From Kibdelosporangium aridum (GTDB lineage: Bacteria; Actinomycetota; Actinomycetes; Mycobacteriales; Pseudonocardiaceae), in the NCBI RefSeq assembly GCF_900176515.1, contig NZ_FWXV01000001.1, positions 62,001 to 126,000 on the forward strand: DNA of 64,000 nucleotides, read 5' to 3'. Of this stretch, positions 17,582 to 26,416 are shown piece after piece (position 1 is the first letter of the stretch; the number at the start of each line of letters is the position of its first letter). The translations under genes and the position numbers were made by a program. The notes below the pieces were generated by a model, which had not been told where the DNA came from, made no database searches, and was given only the letters and a program-made list of their open reading frames with translations.

Positions 17582-17606
17582 GTGTCGGGGCCGCTGCGGG
17601 GGGTAA
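17582..17606 (+). promoter_or_regulatory. SigB/SigF-like promoter for the F420-dependent oxidoreductase
   Basis: GTGT (17582-17585), 15 bases, GGGTAA (17601-17606). It lies only 9 bases before the ATG at 17616, so the transcript would be leaderless or nearly so. Confidence 0.5.
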
Positions 17607-17615
17607 CCGCGTTAC

Positions 17616-18590
17616 ATGGTGAGCTTTGGTTACTTCCTGTCCTGCGAGGAGTTCGGACCCCGCGAGCTGGTGCGCCAGGCGAAGATGGCCGAAGCGGCCG
17701 GGTTCGAGCGGCTGTGGATCTCCGACCACTTCCATCCGTGGAATGCTGAACAGGGGCATAGCCCCTTCGTGTGGTCGGTGATCGGTGCGTTGTCCGAAGC
17801 GACCACGCTTCCGATCACCACAGCCGTCACGTGCCCGACGTTCCGGATTCACCCGGCCGTGATCGCGCAAGCAGCCGCCACAGCCGCCGTGCAACTGGAC
17901 GGGCGGTTCGTGCTCGGTGTGGGCAGCGGTGAGGCGCTCAACGAGCACATCCTGGGCGACCACTGGCCGTCGGCGGACGTACGCCTGGCGAAGCTGGAGG
18001 AAGCCGTCGAGGTGATCCGCGCCCTGCATCGCGGGGACGAGGTCACGTATCACGGCAAGCACTACACCGTGGAAAACGCCCGCATCTACACACTTCCCGA
18101 GAAGCCCCCGCCCATCTACGTCTCCGGCTTCGGCCCCAAGGCCGCGCGGCTGGCCGGCCGGATCGGTGACGGCTTCATGTGCGTCATGCCGGACGCCGAC
18201 CTGCTCAAGACGTTCCGCGCCGCTGCAGGTGTCGATCTGCCCGCCCAGTCGGGCATGAAGGTCTGCCACGCGCCGACCGAGGAACAGGCCGTGGCGACCG
18301 CACACCGCATCTGGCCCAACGAACAGCTGCCCGGTGAACTGGCCCAGATACTGCCCACGCCCCGGCATTTCGAGCAGGCCGCACAGCTCGTGAAGCCCGA
18401 GATGATGGCGGACGCGCTGCCGTGCGGGCCTGACCCCGAGCCGTACGTCTCAGCTGTGCGGCAATACGTCGATGCCGGGTACGACGAGGTCTACATCCAG
18501 CAGATCGGGCCGGACCAGGAGGCGTTTTTCGAGTTTTGGCAGCACCAGGTGCGCCCGCAGATCCCGGACCGCACGCCCGCGCACGCGTGA
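17616..18590 (+). CDS. LLM-class F420-dependent oxidoreductase (TIGR03557-like)
   Basis: 324 residues with the TIM-barrel luciferase-like layout of F420-dependent enzymes related to F420-dependent glucose-6-phosphate dehydrogenase. Marks are FGYFLSCEEFGPRELV, AGFERLWISDHFHPW, RFVLGVGSGEALNEH and YVSGFGPKAARLAG, which together form the deazaflavin site. The substrate cannot be told from sequence. The SigB-like promoter directly upstream suggests a role in stress or redox protection. Confidence 0.87.
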   Translation: MVSFGYFLSCEEFGPRELVRQAKMAEAAGFERLWISDHFHPWNAEQGHSPFVWSVIGALSEATTLPITTAVTCPTFRIHPAVIAQAAATAAVQLDGRFVLGVGSGEALNEHILGDHWPSADVRLAKLEEAVEVIRALHRGDEVTYHGKHYTVENARIYTLPEKPPPIYVSGFGPKAARLAGRIGDGFMCVMPDADLLKTFRAAAGVDLPAQSGMKVCHAPTEEQAVATAHRIWPNEQLPGELAQILPTPRHFEQAAQLVKPEMMADALPCGPDPEPYVSAVRQYVDAGYDEVYIQQIGPDQEAFFEFWQHQVRPQIPDRTPAHA

Positions 18591-18610
18591 GCGAGGGCGC
18601 AGCTGGGTAT
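18585..18610 (+). promoter_or_regulatory. SigB/SigF-like promoter for the holin-X/DUF3618 operon
   Basis: GCGT (18585-18588), 16 bases, GGGTAT (18605-18610), 29 bases upstream of the GTG at 18640. The -35 part overlaps the end of the preceding gene. Confidence 0.55.
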
Positions 18611-18639
18611 CCGGGGAGCACTGCTCAGGGAGGTGTGTC

Positions 18640-19053
18640 GTGATCGAAGAAGTGAACAAGAAGCCGGCCGCCGAGAAGTCGGTCGGCGAGCTCGTGACCG
18701 ATCTTGGCGACGAGCTGAAACGACTGGTTCGCGCCGAGATCCGGCTGGCTGTCTTCGAGTTGCGGCACAAGGGCAAGAAGATGGGCCGTGGCGCCGGGTT
18801 GTTCGGCGCGGCCGGTCTGTTCGGGATGCTCGGTGTGATGACGTTGATCGCGGCCGCGGTGCTGGCGCTGGCGCTCGTCATGCCCGCGTGGCTGTCGGCG
18901 GTGTTGGTCGGCGGGGTGCTGGTCATCGTCGCCGGGCTCGCCGCGTTGATCGGACGGCGTCAGATCAGCCAAGCCACACCGCCCGTCCCTGAGGAAGCCA
19001 TCGAGGGAATTCGCGAGGACGTCCACGCCATCCAGCAGGGAGTGCGGTCATGA
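18640..19053 (+). CDS. Holin-X (phage holin superfamily III) envelope protein
   Basis: 137 residues. The frame is open upstream, but GTG at 18640 follows GGGAGG (18628-18633). An amphipathic N-terminal segment (SVGELVTDLGDELKRLVRAE) precedes two membrane helices (about 52-80 and 83-103) and a polar tail. This is the Actino-Holin-X type, which is widespread in actinobacteria and is not part of a phage lysis cassette here. It overlaps the DUF3618 gene by four bases (ATGA), so the two are translationally coupled. Confidence 0.8.
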   Translation: MIEEVNKKPAAEKSVGELVTDLGDELKRLVRAEIRLAVFELRHKGKKMGRGAGLFGAAGLFGMLGVMTLIAAAVLALALVMPAWLSAVLVGGVLVIVAGLAALIGRRQISQATPPVPEEAIEGIREDVHAIQQGVRS

Positions 19054-19349
19054 AAGGCTTTCCGACCAACGCCGAGCAGGCGCGGATCGACCGGGACGCC
19101 ACCAGGGAAGAGATCACCGAGACGCTGACCGCGTTGGTGCACAAGCTCGACGTCAAGAGCCGGGCCAACGAGGCCGTTGGCGACTCGATCGACCGCGCGT
19201 CCACGAAGATCGCGGACAAGGTGTCCCCGTCGGCTGCGGTGAGGTTCCGGCAGTACGCCTACGCCATGCGTAACCACCCGTTCCGTGTGATTGCAGTGAT
19301 CGTCGCGCTCGTGGTGGGCATCCGCTTGAGCCTCCGGCTGTTCGACTAA
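19050..19349 (+). CDS. DUF3618 family membrane-anchored protein
   Basis: 99 residues. The segment ARIDRDATREEITETLTALVHKLDVKSRA is the DUF3618 signature. One C-terminal membrane helix (about 78-95) anchors it. Coupled to the holin-X gene by the ATGA overlap. Its stop overlaps that of the convergent molybdenum hydroxylase gene by 2-3 bases, leaving no room for a terminator between them. The role is unknown; it is often seen with holin-X in stress-linked operons. Confidence 0.8.
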   Translation: MKGFPTNAEQARIDRDATREEITETLTALVHKLDVKSRANEAVGDSIDRASTKIADKVSPSAAVRFRQYAYAMRNHPFRVIAVIVALVVGIRLSLRLFD

Positions 19350-21427
19350 GGCAACACTTTGTCCAGCGTCACCGGCAGATCCCGAACGCGTACGCCGGTG
19401 GCGTGATGCGCCGCGTTGGCGATCGCCGCGGCCGTGCCGACGATGCCGATCTCACCGATTCCCTTGCTGCCCATGGGGTTGACGTGCGGGTCGTGTTCGT
19501 CGACCCAGTACGCCTCGACATTCGCCGCGTCGGCGCACGTGGCGATGTGGTACTCGGCGAAGTCGTGGTTGACCACGTGCCCAGTCCGTGGGTCGAGCAC
19601 GCTGTTCTCGTACAGGGCCATGGACATTCCCATGGTCATTCCGCCGATCAACTGCGACCTGGCAGTCCTCGGGTTGACGATCCGGCCGGCCGCGAAGACA
19701 CCGAGCATCCGGGGCACACGGATCTCACCGGTGTCGGCGTGCACGCGGACTTCGGCGAACTGAGCACCGAACGCGTAGAGCGCGTATCGCTTCTTGGCTT
19801 GGTACTCCGGCACTTGCCCTTGTGCTTCGTCGCCGTCTTCCGGATCTGATCCGTACTTGTCACGGAAGGCGTTGGCCGCCTCCACAATGGCCGAACCCCA
19901 CGTACTGGTGCCCGACGATCCACCCGCGACGGACGCGATCGGGTACTCAGTGTCGCCGATGCGCACGTCGACCTGGTCAAGCGGTACACCGAGGGCGTCG
20001 GCGGCGATCTGCGGAAGTGTGGTCCAGGTACCGGTACCCAGGTCGGCCGCGCCGATTTCGGCCACGTAGCGGCCGTTCTCGAAGCGGATCGTGGCTTCGG
20101 ACTGCGGCATCCGGTACGTCGGGTACACAGAGGACGCCACGCCGGTTCCGACGAGCCAGTCGCCGTCCCGCCGGACTCCTGGCCGGGGATCACGGTCTGC
20201 CCACCCGAACCGCTCGGCGCCGTCGCGCAGGCAGGCCACCAAGTTGCGGCTGGAGAACGGGTTGCCGGTCTCCGGGTCACGGTCGGGTTCGTTGCGGATC
20301 CGCAGTTCGACCGGATCGATGCCGAGGTGCTCGGCCAGTTCGTCCATGGCCACTTCAGGGCCGAACATGCCGGGACACTCGCCAGGGGCGCGCATCCATG
20401 ACGGGACCGGCACGTCCAGCGCCGCCAGCCGATGTGAGGTGGCACGATTCGGCGCCGCGTACATCATTCTGGTCGCCACGGCGGTCTGTTCCGCGAACTC
20501 CTTGATCCGGGACGTCTGCTCGACCACGTCGAGCGCGATCGCCGACAACCGCCCTGCCCGATCAGCGGCCAGCCTGACGCGCTGGATGGTAGGCGTGCGA
20601 TAGCCGACGAGACTGAACATCTGTTGCCGCGTCAGCGCCAGTTTGACGGGGCGGCCGGGCAGCGCACGGGCCGCCATCGCGGCCGCCACGACGTGCGCAT
20701 GTGGCATGCCCTTGGAACCGAAGCCACCGCCGACGTACGGGCAGACGACCCGGACCTGTTCCTTGTGCAGGCCGAACACCTTCGCCAGGGTCGATCGCAC
20801 CGCGTGCACGCCTTGCGTGGAGTCCCAGACGATCAGATCGCCGTCGCTCCACAGAGCTGTGGTGGCATGCGGCTCCATCGGGTTGTTGTGGTACATCGCG
20901 GTGGTGTACGTCGCGGTCACGGTGGCCTCAGCCGAATTCATGGCCGCGTCGACATCACCAGTGCTGGTGTCCGTGTCAAAGCTCGGGTTGACCTTTTCCG
21001 GCTTGTACAGGTCATCCCGGTCGGCGGAGAGTGAAACGTCGTGGGGTTCTTGGGAATACTCCACGTGCACGAGCTCCGCGGCCTGGCGGGCGGCCTCGGG
21101 CGACTCGGCTATCACCACACCGACGATCTGCCCGCGGAACGCGATGTCGCCGGTTTGCAGCACGGCGAGTTCCTTGTCCTTGGTGGAGGAAAGCCGTTCA
21201 CCGTTGCCATGCGTGAGCACGGCGAGAACACCGGGCATCGCTTCGGCGTCCGTGAAGTCTATTGTGGTCACCTGGCCGCGTGCGATGTCGGCCTGGACCA
21301 GATGGCAATAGGCAGGGTTCGCGATGGGCGCTTCGTTGGCGTACCTCGCCTTGCCGGAAACCTTGTCAAGGCCGTCCCTGCGGACCCGGGCCTGGCCGAT
21401 TGCCTTGGGTTGCAGCAAATCCGTCAT
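19346..21427 (-). CDS. Xanthine dehydrogenase family molybdopterin-binding subunit
   Basis: 693 residues starting at 21427, where ATG overlaps the stop of the FAD subunit (ATGA); the longer upstream frame is not used. It is the catalytic large subunit of a molybdenum hydroxylase of the aldehyde/xanthine oxidase type. Visible marks are CPYVGGGFGSKG for molybdopterin binding, MRAPGECPGMFGPE, and the C-terminal GSKGIGEIGIVG with the active-site Glu. The sequence is closest in style to the YagR/PaoC group, so an aldehyde substrate is more likely than xanthine. It is the last gene of a three-gene operon (2Fe-2S, FAD, molybdopterin). Confidence 0.9.
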   Translation of the reverse strand: MTDLLQPKAIGQARVRRDGLDKVSGKARYANEAPIANPAYCHLVQADIARGQVTTIDFTDAEAMPGVLAVLTHGNGERLSSTKDKELAVLQTGDIAFRGQIVGVVIAESPEAARQAAELVHVEYSQEPHDVSLSADRDDLYKPEKVNPSFDTDTSTGDVDAAMNSAEATVTATYTTAMYHNNPMEPHATTALWSDGDLIVWDSTQGVHAVRSTLAKVFGLHKEQVRVVCPYVGGGFGSKGMPHAHVVAAAMAARALPGRPVKLALTRQQMFSLVGYRTPTIQRVRLAADRAGRLSAIALDVVEQTSRIKEFAEQTAVATRMMYAAPNRATSHRLAALDVPVPSWMRAPGECPGMFGPEVAMDELAEHLGIDPVELRIRNEPDRDPETGNPFSSRNLVACLRDGAERFGWADRDPRPGVRRDGDWLVGTGVASSVYPTYRMPQSEATIRFENGRYVAEIGAADLGTGTWTTLPQIAADALGVPLDQVDVRIGDTEYPIASVAGGSSGTSTWGSAIVEAANAFRDKYGSDPEDGDEAQGQVPEYQAKKRYALYAFGAQFAEVRVHADTGEIRVPRMLGVFAAGRIVNPRTARSQLIGGMTMGMSMALYENSVLDPRTGHVVNHDFAEYHIATCADAANVEAYWVDEHDPHVNPMGSKGIGEIGIVGTAAAIANAAHHATGVRVRDLPVTLDKVLP

Positions 21428-22410
21428 GACAGCTCCCGCAAGGCCGCGACAAGGGTACGAGTGATCAGTGGGATCTTGAAGCCGTTGCCGCCGTCGAGTC
21501 CGTCGAGTGCTCGCGCGTCGGCCAGTTCCGCTTCCGCCGCTTGCTGATAGCCGGCGACCTCGGCGGGTTGCCCGCGCAATACTTGCTCTGCTTTGTAGGC
21601 ACGCCAAGGCTTGTGGGCTACGCCGCCCAACGCGATGCGGACATCGCGAACGACGCCGTCGGCGACATCCAGCGCGGCCGCGACAGAGACCAGGGCGAAC
21701 GCGTACGACGCCCGGTCGCGAACCTTGCGATAGCTCGACCGGCGAGCCAGGGGGGAAGGCGGCAATTCGATGGCTGTGATCAGGTCACCGTGCCGCAGCC
21801 TGGTGTCCCTGTCGGGAGCCTCGGCGGGCAACCGGTGCAAGTCGACGAACGGAAACGTGCTCTCACCCTCGGCGGTGAGCACGTGCACCTTCGCGTCCAA
21901 TGCGGACAGTGCGACGGCCATGTCGGACGGATGTGTTGCCACGCAATGTTCCGAAGCGCCAAGGATGGCGTGGTACCGGGTGTAACCACCGATCGCGGAG
22001 CAACCGGATCCTGGCACACGTTTGTTGCACGGTGTTGTGACGTCCTGGAAGTACACACACCGAGTCCGCTGCAGTGGGTTCCCACCTGTGGTCGCCATGT
22101 TGCGCAGCTGGCCGGACGCACCGGCGAGCAGCGCTTGGGCCAGCACCGGATAGCGTTGCCGGACTCGCTGGTCGGCAGCCAGATCGCTGTTGCGGACACC
22201 GGCGCCGATCCACAGGCCGCCGTCACGGTCTTCGATGCGGGTGGACGTCACGGCGGTGATGTCGACCAGCAGATCAGGCTGGATGACACCCAGCTTGAGG
22301 TGGTCGACCAGGTTGGTGCCACCCGCCACGAACGTAGCGCCAAGGCGCGCGGACACATCGCGCACCGCGGTGGTCACGTCCGTGGCGGGCCGGTAGTCGA
22401 ACGGTTTCAT
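21424..22410 (-). CDS. FAD-binding subunit of a molybdenum hydroxylase
   Basis: 328 residues, the medium subunit with a PCMH-type FAD domain (FVAGGTNLVDHLK, TTGGNPLQRTRC) and a C-terminal CO-dehydrogenase flavoprotein domain. The stretch with Cys after TTGGNPLQRTRC, then PCNKR, GSGCSAIGG and EHCVATHPSDMA resembles the extra Fe-S-binding loop of YagS/PaoB. It overlaps both neighbours by four bases, showing tight translational coupling of the complex. It passes electrons from the molybdenum site and Fe-S clusters to FAD. Confidence 0.9.
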   Translation of the reverse strand: MKPFDYRPATDVTTAVRDVSARLGATFVAGGTNLVDHLKLGVIQPDLLVDITAVTSTRIEDRDGGLWIGAGVRNSDLAADQRVRQRYPVLAQALLAGASGQLRNMATTGGNPLQRTRCVYFQDVTTPCNKRVPGSGCSAIGGYTRYHAILGASEHCVATHPSDMAVALSALDAKVHVLTAEGESTFPFVDLHRLPAEAPDRDTRLRHGDLITAIELPPSPLARRSSYRKVRDRASYAFALVSVAAALDVADGVVRDVRIALGGVAHKPWRAYKAEQVLRGQPAEVAGYQQAAEAELADARALDGLDGGNGFKIPLITRTLVAALRELS

Positions 22411-22916
22411 GGGGCCTCACCAGCCGCTTGCCGCAGAGCAGGGACGATGTTGGCGTACGCCCCACACCGGCAAAGATTGCCGCTCATGCGTTCGGCCAGT
22501 TCCGCATCGGTCAGTTCGGGGGTGGCGGTGAGATCCGGTGAGACGTGGCTCGGCCAGCCGTTGCCGAACTCGTCCAGCATGCCGATCGCCGAGCAGATCT
22601 GGCCGGGTGTGCAATAGCCGCACTGGAAGGCGTCGTGGTCCATGAAGGCCTGCTGCACCGGATGGGGCTGTCCGTCGACAGCCAGCCCGGCGGCAGTGGT
22701 GACCTCCGCGCCGTCGCAACTCACCGCCAGAGTCAGGCAGCTCAGCACCCGACGGCCTCCCAAAAGGACGGTACACGCGCCGCATTGGCCATGGTCACAG
22801 CCCTTCTTCGGGCTGTTGTCGCCGAGCTGTTCACGCAGCGTGTCCAGCAGCGTGGCCCGTGTGTCGACGGTGATTCGATGCGGTTGCCCATTTGCGCGCA
22901 GGCTGATCTCCGTCAT
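22407..22916 (-). CDS. 2Fe-2S subunit of a molybdenum hydroxylase
   Basis: 169 residues. Plant-ferredoxin-type cluster Cys set in KGCDHGQCGACTVLLGG plus a later SCL. The second, C-terminal [2Fe-2S] domain has QCGYCTPGQ and GNLCRCGAY. This is the small subunit (YagT/XdhC-like) that carries electrons to the FAD subunit. Unlike periplasmic YagT, it has no Tat leader, so the complex is probably cytoplasmic. A SigB-like promoter lies upstream, and this is the first gene of the operon. Confidence 0.9.
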   Translation of the reverse strand: MTEISLRANGQPHRITVDTRATLLDTLREQLGDNSPKKGCDHGQCGACTVLLGGRRVLSCLTLAVSCDGAEVTTAAGLAVDGQPHPVQQAFMDHDAFQCGYCTPGQICSAIGMLDEFGNGWPSHVSPDLTATPELTDAELAERMSGNLCRCGAYANIVPALRQAAGEAP

Positions 22917-22925
22917 TGAGACCGG

Positions 22926-22950
22926 CTACCCGTGCTGATGATCGGCAAAC
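22926..22950 (-). promoter_or_regulatory. SigB/SigF-like promoter for the molybdenum hydroxylase operon
   Basis: Minus strand: GTTT (22947-22950), 15 bases, GGGTAG (22926-22931), 9 bases before the start at 22916. The -35 part overlaps the end of the preceding membrane protein gene. Confidence 0.5.
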
Positions 22951-23897
22951 TACGTGTCGTCCATGGCCCGGGTGTCGCGCGGCGGCAGGAACGGTTCTTC
23001 GTCCTCCGGGTGTCCTTGCTCGATCTGCTTGCCACGGGCCAGTTCGGCGTCGAGTTCGGCACCGAGCAGCACAGCGAGGTTGGACAGCCACAGCCAGATC
23101 AGGAAGATCACGATACCGGCGAGCGAACCGTAGGTCTTGTTGTACGAGCCGAAGTTCGCCACGTACAGGCTGAAACCGACCGACGCGAGCACCCACAGCA
23201 GCACGGCTAGCGCGCTGCCTGGCGTGAGCCACCGGAAACCGGGGTGCTGGACGTTCGGGGAGGCCCAGTACAGCAGCGCGAACGCGAGGCTGATCAGGAT
23301 CGCGATGATCGGCCACTTGGCGATGTCCCAGAGCAGTACGCCGGTCGAGCCGATCCCCAGCAACTGCCCCACCCGGTCGGCCAGCCCACCGGTGAGCACC
23401 ACGCCGATGGCGCAGACCCCGAGCAGGACGACGATGGCCAGGGTGATGCCCATCCGCAGCGGGATGGTCTTGAACAGCGGCCGTCCTTCTTCGACCTCGT
23501 AGATCGCATTGGCCGCCCTGATGAACGCGCCGATGTACCCCGACGCCGTCCACAACGCGATCACCAGGCTGACGATGGCGAACGGCCCGGCGAGGTAGTT
23601 GGCGTTCTTCAGCTCGCCGACCGCGTTGAGTACGAGGTCACGGGCCGGTCCGGGAGCCATCTGCTGGATGTTGTCGGTGAGCGCCTTCGTCGACTCCGGC
23701 CCGAGCAGGCCCAATAAGGAGGTCAGCACGATGATGCCGGGGAAGAGCGACAACACGCTGTAGTACGTCAGCGCGGCCGCCCAGTCGTCCAGGCTGTCGC
23801 GCTGGAACTGCTTGACTGTCCGTTTCAGCACTTGCCACCACGAGCGCTTGGGCAAGTCCGTCAGGCCCTTCACGTGCTTCGCCATGGTCATACCCAC
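22950..23897 (-). CDS. YihY/BrkB family membrane protein
   Basis: 315 residues. Six or so hydrophobic helices with the YihY signature: DDWAAALTYYSVLSLFPGI in helix 1, WTASGYIGAFIRAANAIYEVEE, and GYNKTYG-like FGSYNKTYGSLAGI near the end. The C-terminal ~45 residues are cytoplasmic and acidic. The function of the family is unsettled (once called ribonuclease BN, wrongly; now proposed transport or envelope roles). It starts 2 bases after the DUF3072 gene stop and is in the same operon. Confidence 0.87.
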   Translation of the reverse strand: MGMTMAKHVKGLTDLPKRSWWQVLKRTVKQFQRDSLDDWAAALTYYSVLSLFPGIIVLTSLLGLLGPESTKALTDNIQQMAPGPARDLVLNAVGELKNANYLAGPFAIVSLVIALWTASGYIGAFIRAANAIYEVEEGRPLFKTIPLRMGITLAIVVLLGVCAIGVVLTGGLADRVGQLLGIGSTGVLLWDIAKWPIIAILISLAFALLYWASPNVQHPGFRWLTPGSALAVLLWVLASVGFSLYVANFGSYNKTYGSLAGIVIFLIWLWLSNLAVLLGAELDAELARGKQIEQGHPEDEEPFLPPRDTRAMDDT

Positions 23898-23899
23898 TG

Positions 23900-24091
23900 T
23901 CAGGTGCCGCGGCCGGTTCTTTGCTGTAGTTCGTCGATGAGCTTGGACGCTTCGGCCTTGGTGAGGTCCGCGGGTACCTCTTCACCGGCCTCCTGCGCCA
24001 GGGTGTGCAGGTACGACTGTTGTGGCCCGGTCATCGGCTCCTCGCCGGTCGTCCACTCCGCCGGGTCCTTCTCAGGGTTCGGCTCGACCAT
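23900..24091 (-). CDS. DUF3072 family small protein
   Basis: 63 residues. The block MTGPQQSYLHTLAQEAGEEV with LTKAEASKLIDELQ is the DUF3072 signature, a small helical domain of unknown function. It leads a two-gene operon with the YihY/BrkB-like gene and has a SigB-like promoter ~45 bases upstream. Confidence 0.8.
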   Translation of the reverse strand: MVEPNPEKDPAEWTTGEEPMTGPQQSYLHTLAQEAGEEVPADLTKAEASKLIDELQQRTGRGT

Positions 24092-24134
24092 CTGCCGTCA
24101 CCTCCGCCTCGCTGTTGGAACATGTGTTCGACGG

Positions 24135-24159
24135 TTACCCCGGTGTGCCGCGGGTAATC
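24135..24159 (-). promoter_or_regulatory. SigB/SigF-like promoter for DUF3072-yihY
   Basis: Minus strand: GATT (24156-24159), 15 bases, GGGTAA (24135-24140), 43 bases before the DUF3072 start. The -35 element touches the stop codon of the catalase gene. Confidence 0.5.
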
Positions 24160-26278
24160 ACGCTGGGATCGCGGCCGTGTCCCGGTCCCAGATCCGGTGC
24201 TTGGCGAGCTGTGCGACAAGCGTCTCGAAGTACTGGTCGTCCATCGACTTCTCGGCTTTCGGCGTGGTCACCACGCCAACATCGGACACCACGTCGTCCT
24301 CACTGGACGCCAGTCGCGTCTCGCCGAGGTTCGCTATGCGCAGCAACTTGATCCCGGCTCCGAAGGCACCGACCGGTTTGCCGTGCTTGAATGCCTCGGT
24401 CACGAAGTGGACGGCGTACCCGTCCTTGCTGAGCGTGCTCACGCTGTCCGGTCCACAAGGGACGACGACGGCGTCGTAGAGCACGGAGGCCATCGTGTTG
24501 ATCGCCCGGTCCGCTTTGATGTCTTCATCGTTGGCGCAGCGGACCATGCCATCGGCAGGGGCGAGCAGTTCGGGGATCGCGCCGGCTTGCGTCAGCGCCG
24601 AGACCAGGCGGCGGGTGCCGATGCCGTCAACGCCGTCCGCGATCAGCACGGCTACCTTGCGGGTCTTCGCCGATGCCACCGGAGAGATGAGCTGGCTCAA
24701 CGCGGGAGAACTGCGGCCGTGGTTGGGCGTGGCCTCCTGTTGCGGCGCCGGGACACCGATCCCTTGTGCGACTTGGGTGGCCAGCCCATGGTCGACGTGG
24801 TTGAGGTGGTCAACGACCGCGGCACGGATCTCGGTCTGCTCGACCTTGCCGAGTTCGAACCGGAACGCGGCGACGATGTGGTCCTTCTCCGGCTGGGTCA
24901 TGCTGTTGTAGAACAGGGTGGCCTGGCTGTAGAAGTCCTTGAAGCTGTCGCTGCGCTTGCGGATCTTCGCGCCCTCGACCTTCTCCTGGTAGTGCGTGAA
25001 CACCTCGGGGAACTGGCCGGAGACCGCCGGGCAGCCACCGGCCAGGCTGTTGTCGAAGTAGCTGGTCCGGCCGCGGTGGATCCGGTGCTGTGCGAACCCG
25101 TCACGCTGGTTGGTGTGCACCGGCGCCACCGGCCGGTTCACCGGGATGTGGGCGAAGTTCGGGCCGCCGAGCCGCAGCAGCTGCGTGTCCAAATAGGAGA
25201 AGTTGCGGGCCTGCAGCAGCGGGTCGTTGCTGAAATCGATCCCCGGCACGATGTTCGCGGTGTGGAACGCGACCTGTTCGGTCTCGGCGAAGAAGTTGTC
25301 CGGGTTGCGGTCGAGCACGAGCCTGCCGACCGGCCGGACCGGGACCTGCTCCTCGGGGATGATCTTCGTGGCGTCCAGCAGGTCGAAGTCGAAGCTGTGC
25401 TCGTCGTCCTCGCTGACCAGTTGCACGCCCAGTTCCCATTCCGGGAAGTCGCCGGTCTCGATCGCCTCCCACAGATCACGCCGGTTGAAGTCCGGGTCCT
25501 TGCCCGCGATCTTCTGCGTCTCGTCCCATACCAGCGAATGCGTGCCGAGCAGTGGCTTCCAGTGGAACTTCACGAACGTCCCCCGGCCGTCGGCGCTGAC
25601 CAGCCGGAAGGTGTGCACGCCAAACCCTTGCATCATCCGGTAGCTGCGCGGCAGTGCGCGGTCGGACATCAGCCACATGATCATGTGCATGGTCTCCGGC
25701 TGCTGTGCCACGAAGTCCCACAGGGTGTCGTGCGCCGACTGCGCCTGCGGGATCTCGTTGTGCGGCTCGGGTTTGACCGCGTGCACGAAGTCAGGGAACT
25801 TGATGCCGTCCTGGATGAAGAACACCGGCATGTTGTTGCCGACCAGGTCGTAGTTTCCCTGGCGGGTGTAGAACTTCGTGGCGAACCCACGCACGTCCCG
25901 CACGGTGTCCGCCGAGCCGCGTGACCCCGCCACAGTGGAGAACCGGACGAAGACCGGAGTCCGGATCTGCGGGTCGGTCAAGAACTCCGCTGCGGTGTAC
26001 TCGGCCAACCATGTGTCATACGGCTGGAAATGCCCGTAGGCACCGGCTCCTCGAGCGTGTACGACGCGTTCCGGGATGCGTTCGTGGTCGAAGTGGGTGA
26101 TCTTCTCCCTGGCGTGGAAGTCCTCCAGCAGTGTCGGGCCCCGCGCGCCCGCGGTCAGCGAGTCGTCCGTGTGATCGACTCGGACTCCTTGCTGAGTGGT
26201 CAGCCGGGTGTGTTCGGCGTCCGTCCGCACTGACTCGAGTTGCTGGTCCTTCTCGTCGTTGAAGTCGCGCTGGGGCAT
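24158..26278 (-). CDS. katE: Large-subunit catalase (HPII type)
   Basis: 706 residues from the ATG at 26278, which has GGAGGT 9 bases upstream; a GTG at 26332 is the longer alternative. The heme catalase domain shows the catalytic His in [12 protein letters not shown], the Asn in VGNNMPVFF and the proximal Tyr in [10 protein letters not shown]. The final ~150 residues ([15 protein letters not shown], then LLAPADGMV) form the flavodoxin/DJ-1-like C-terminal domain that marks clade 2 large catalases such as E. coli HPII. It degrades hydrogen peroxide in the cytoplasm, and large catalases are classic general-stress targets. A matching SigB-like promoter is present. Confidence 0.95.
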   Translation of the reverse strand: MPQRDFNDEKDQQLESVRTDAEHTRLTTQQGVRVDHTDDSLTAGARGPTLLEDFHAREKITHFDHERIPERVVHARGAGAYGHFQPYDTWLAEYTAAEFLTDPQIRTPVFVRFSTVAGSRGSADTVRDVRGFATKFYTRQGNYDLVGNNMPVFFIQDGIKFPDFVHAVKPEPHNEIPQAQSAHDTLWDFVAQQPETMHMIMWLMSDRALPRSYRMMQGFGVHTFRLVSADGRGTFVKFHWKPLLGTHSLVWDETQKIAGKDPDFNRRDLWEAIETGDFPEWELGVQLVSEDDEHSFDFDLLDATKIIPEEQVPVRPVGRLVLDRNPDNFFAETEQVAFHTANIVPGIDFSNDPLLQARNFSYLDTQLLRLGGPNFAHIPVNRPVAPVHTNQRDGFAQHRIHRGRTSYFDNSLAGGCPAVSGQFPEVFTHYQEKVEGAKIRKRSDSFKDFYSQATLFYNSMTQPEKDHIVAAFRFELGKVEQTEIRAAVVDHLNHVDHGLATQVAQGIGVPAPQQEATPNHGRSSPALSQLISPVASAKTRKVAVLIADGVDGIGTRRLVSALTQAGAIPELLAPADGMVRCANDEDIKADRAINTMASVLYDAVVVPCGPDSVSTLSKDGYAVHFVTEAFKHGKPVGAFGAGIKLLRIANLGETRLASSEDDVVSDVGVVTTPKAEKSMDDQYFETLVAQLAKHRIWDRDTAAIPA

Positions 26279-26324
26279 CAGGCCCGGACCTCCCGGAGAT
26301 TGCGGCGCTGCTACACCGCTGGTG

Positions 26325-26349
26325 ATACCCACCGCGACGGGAGGTAGTC
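26325..26349 (-). promoter_or_regulatory. SigB/SigF-like promoter for katE
   Basis: Minus strand: GACT (26346-26349), 15 bases, GGGTAT (26325-26330), 46 bases upstream of the chosen katE start. It fully matches the consensus and supports the shorter start, because the longer reading frame would begin inside it. Confidence 0.6.
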
Positions 26350-26416
26350 CTCAAGCCGGCAGGCCGGTTCCGGATTCCTTCGCCTGCCTGTTTGACCGGC
26401 CGGTTTAGCGGAAACT

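Noticed and set aside
22831..23553. 240-residue minus-strand frame over the YihY-like gene
   Set aside because: It is a different frame of the same DNA with Arg-rich product; the YihY frame has clear membrane helices and family motifs.
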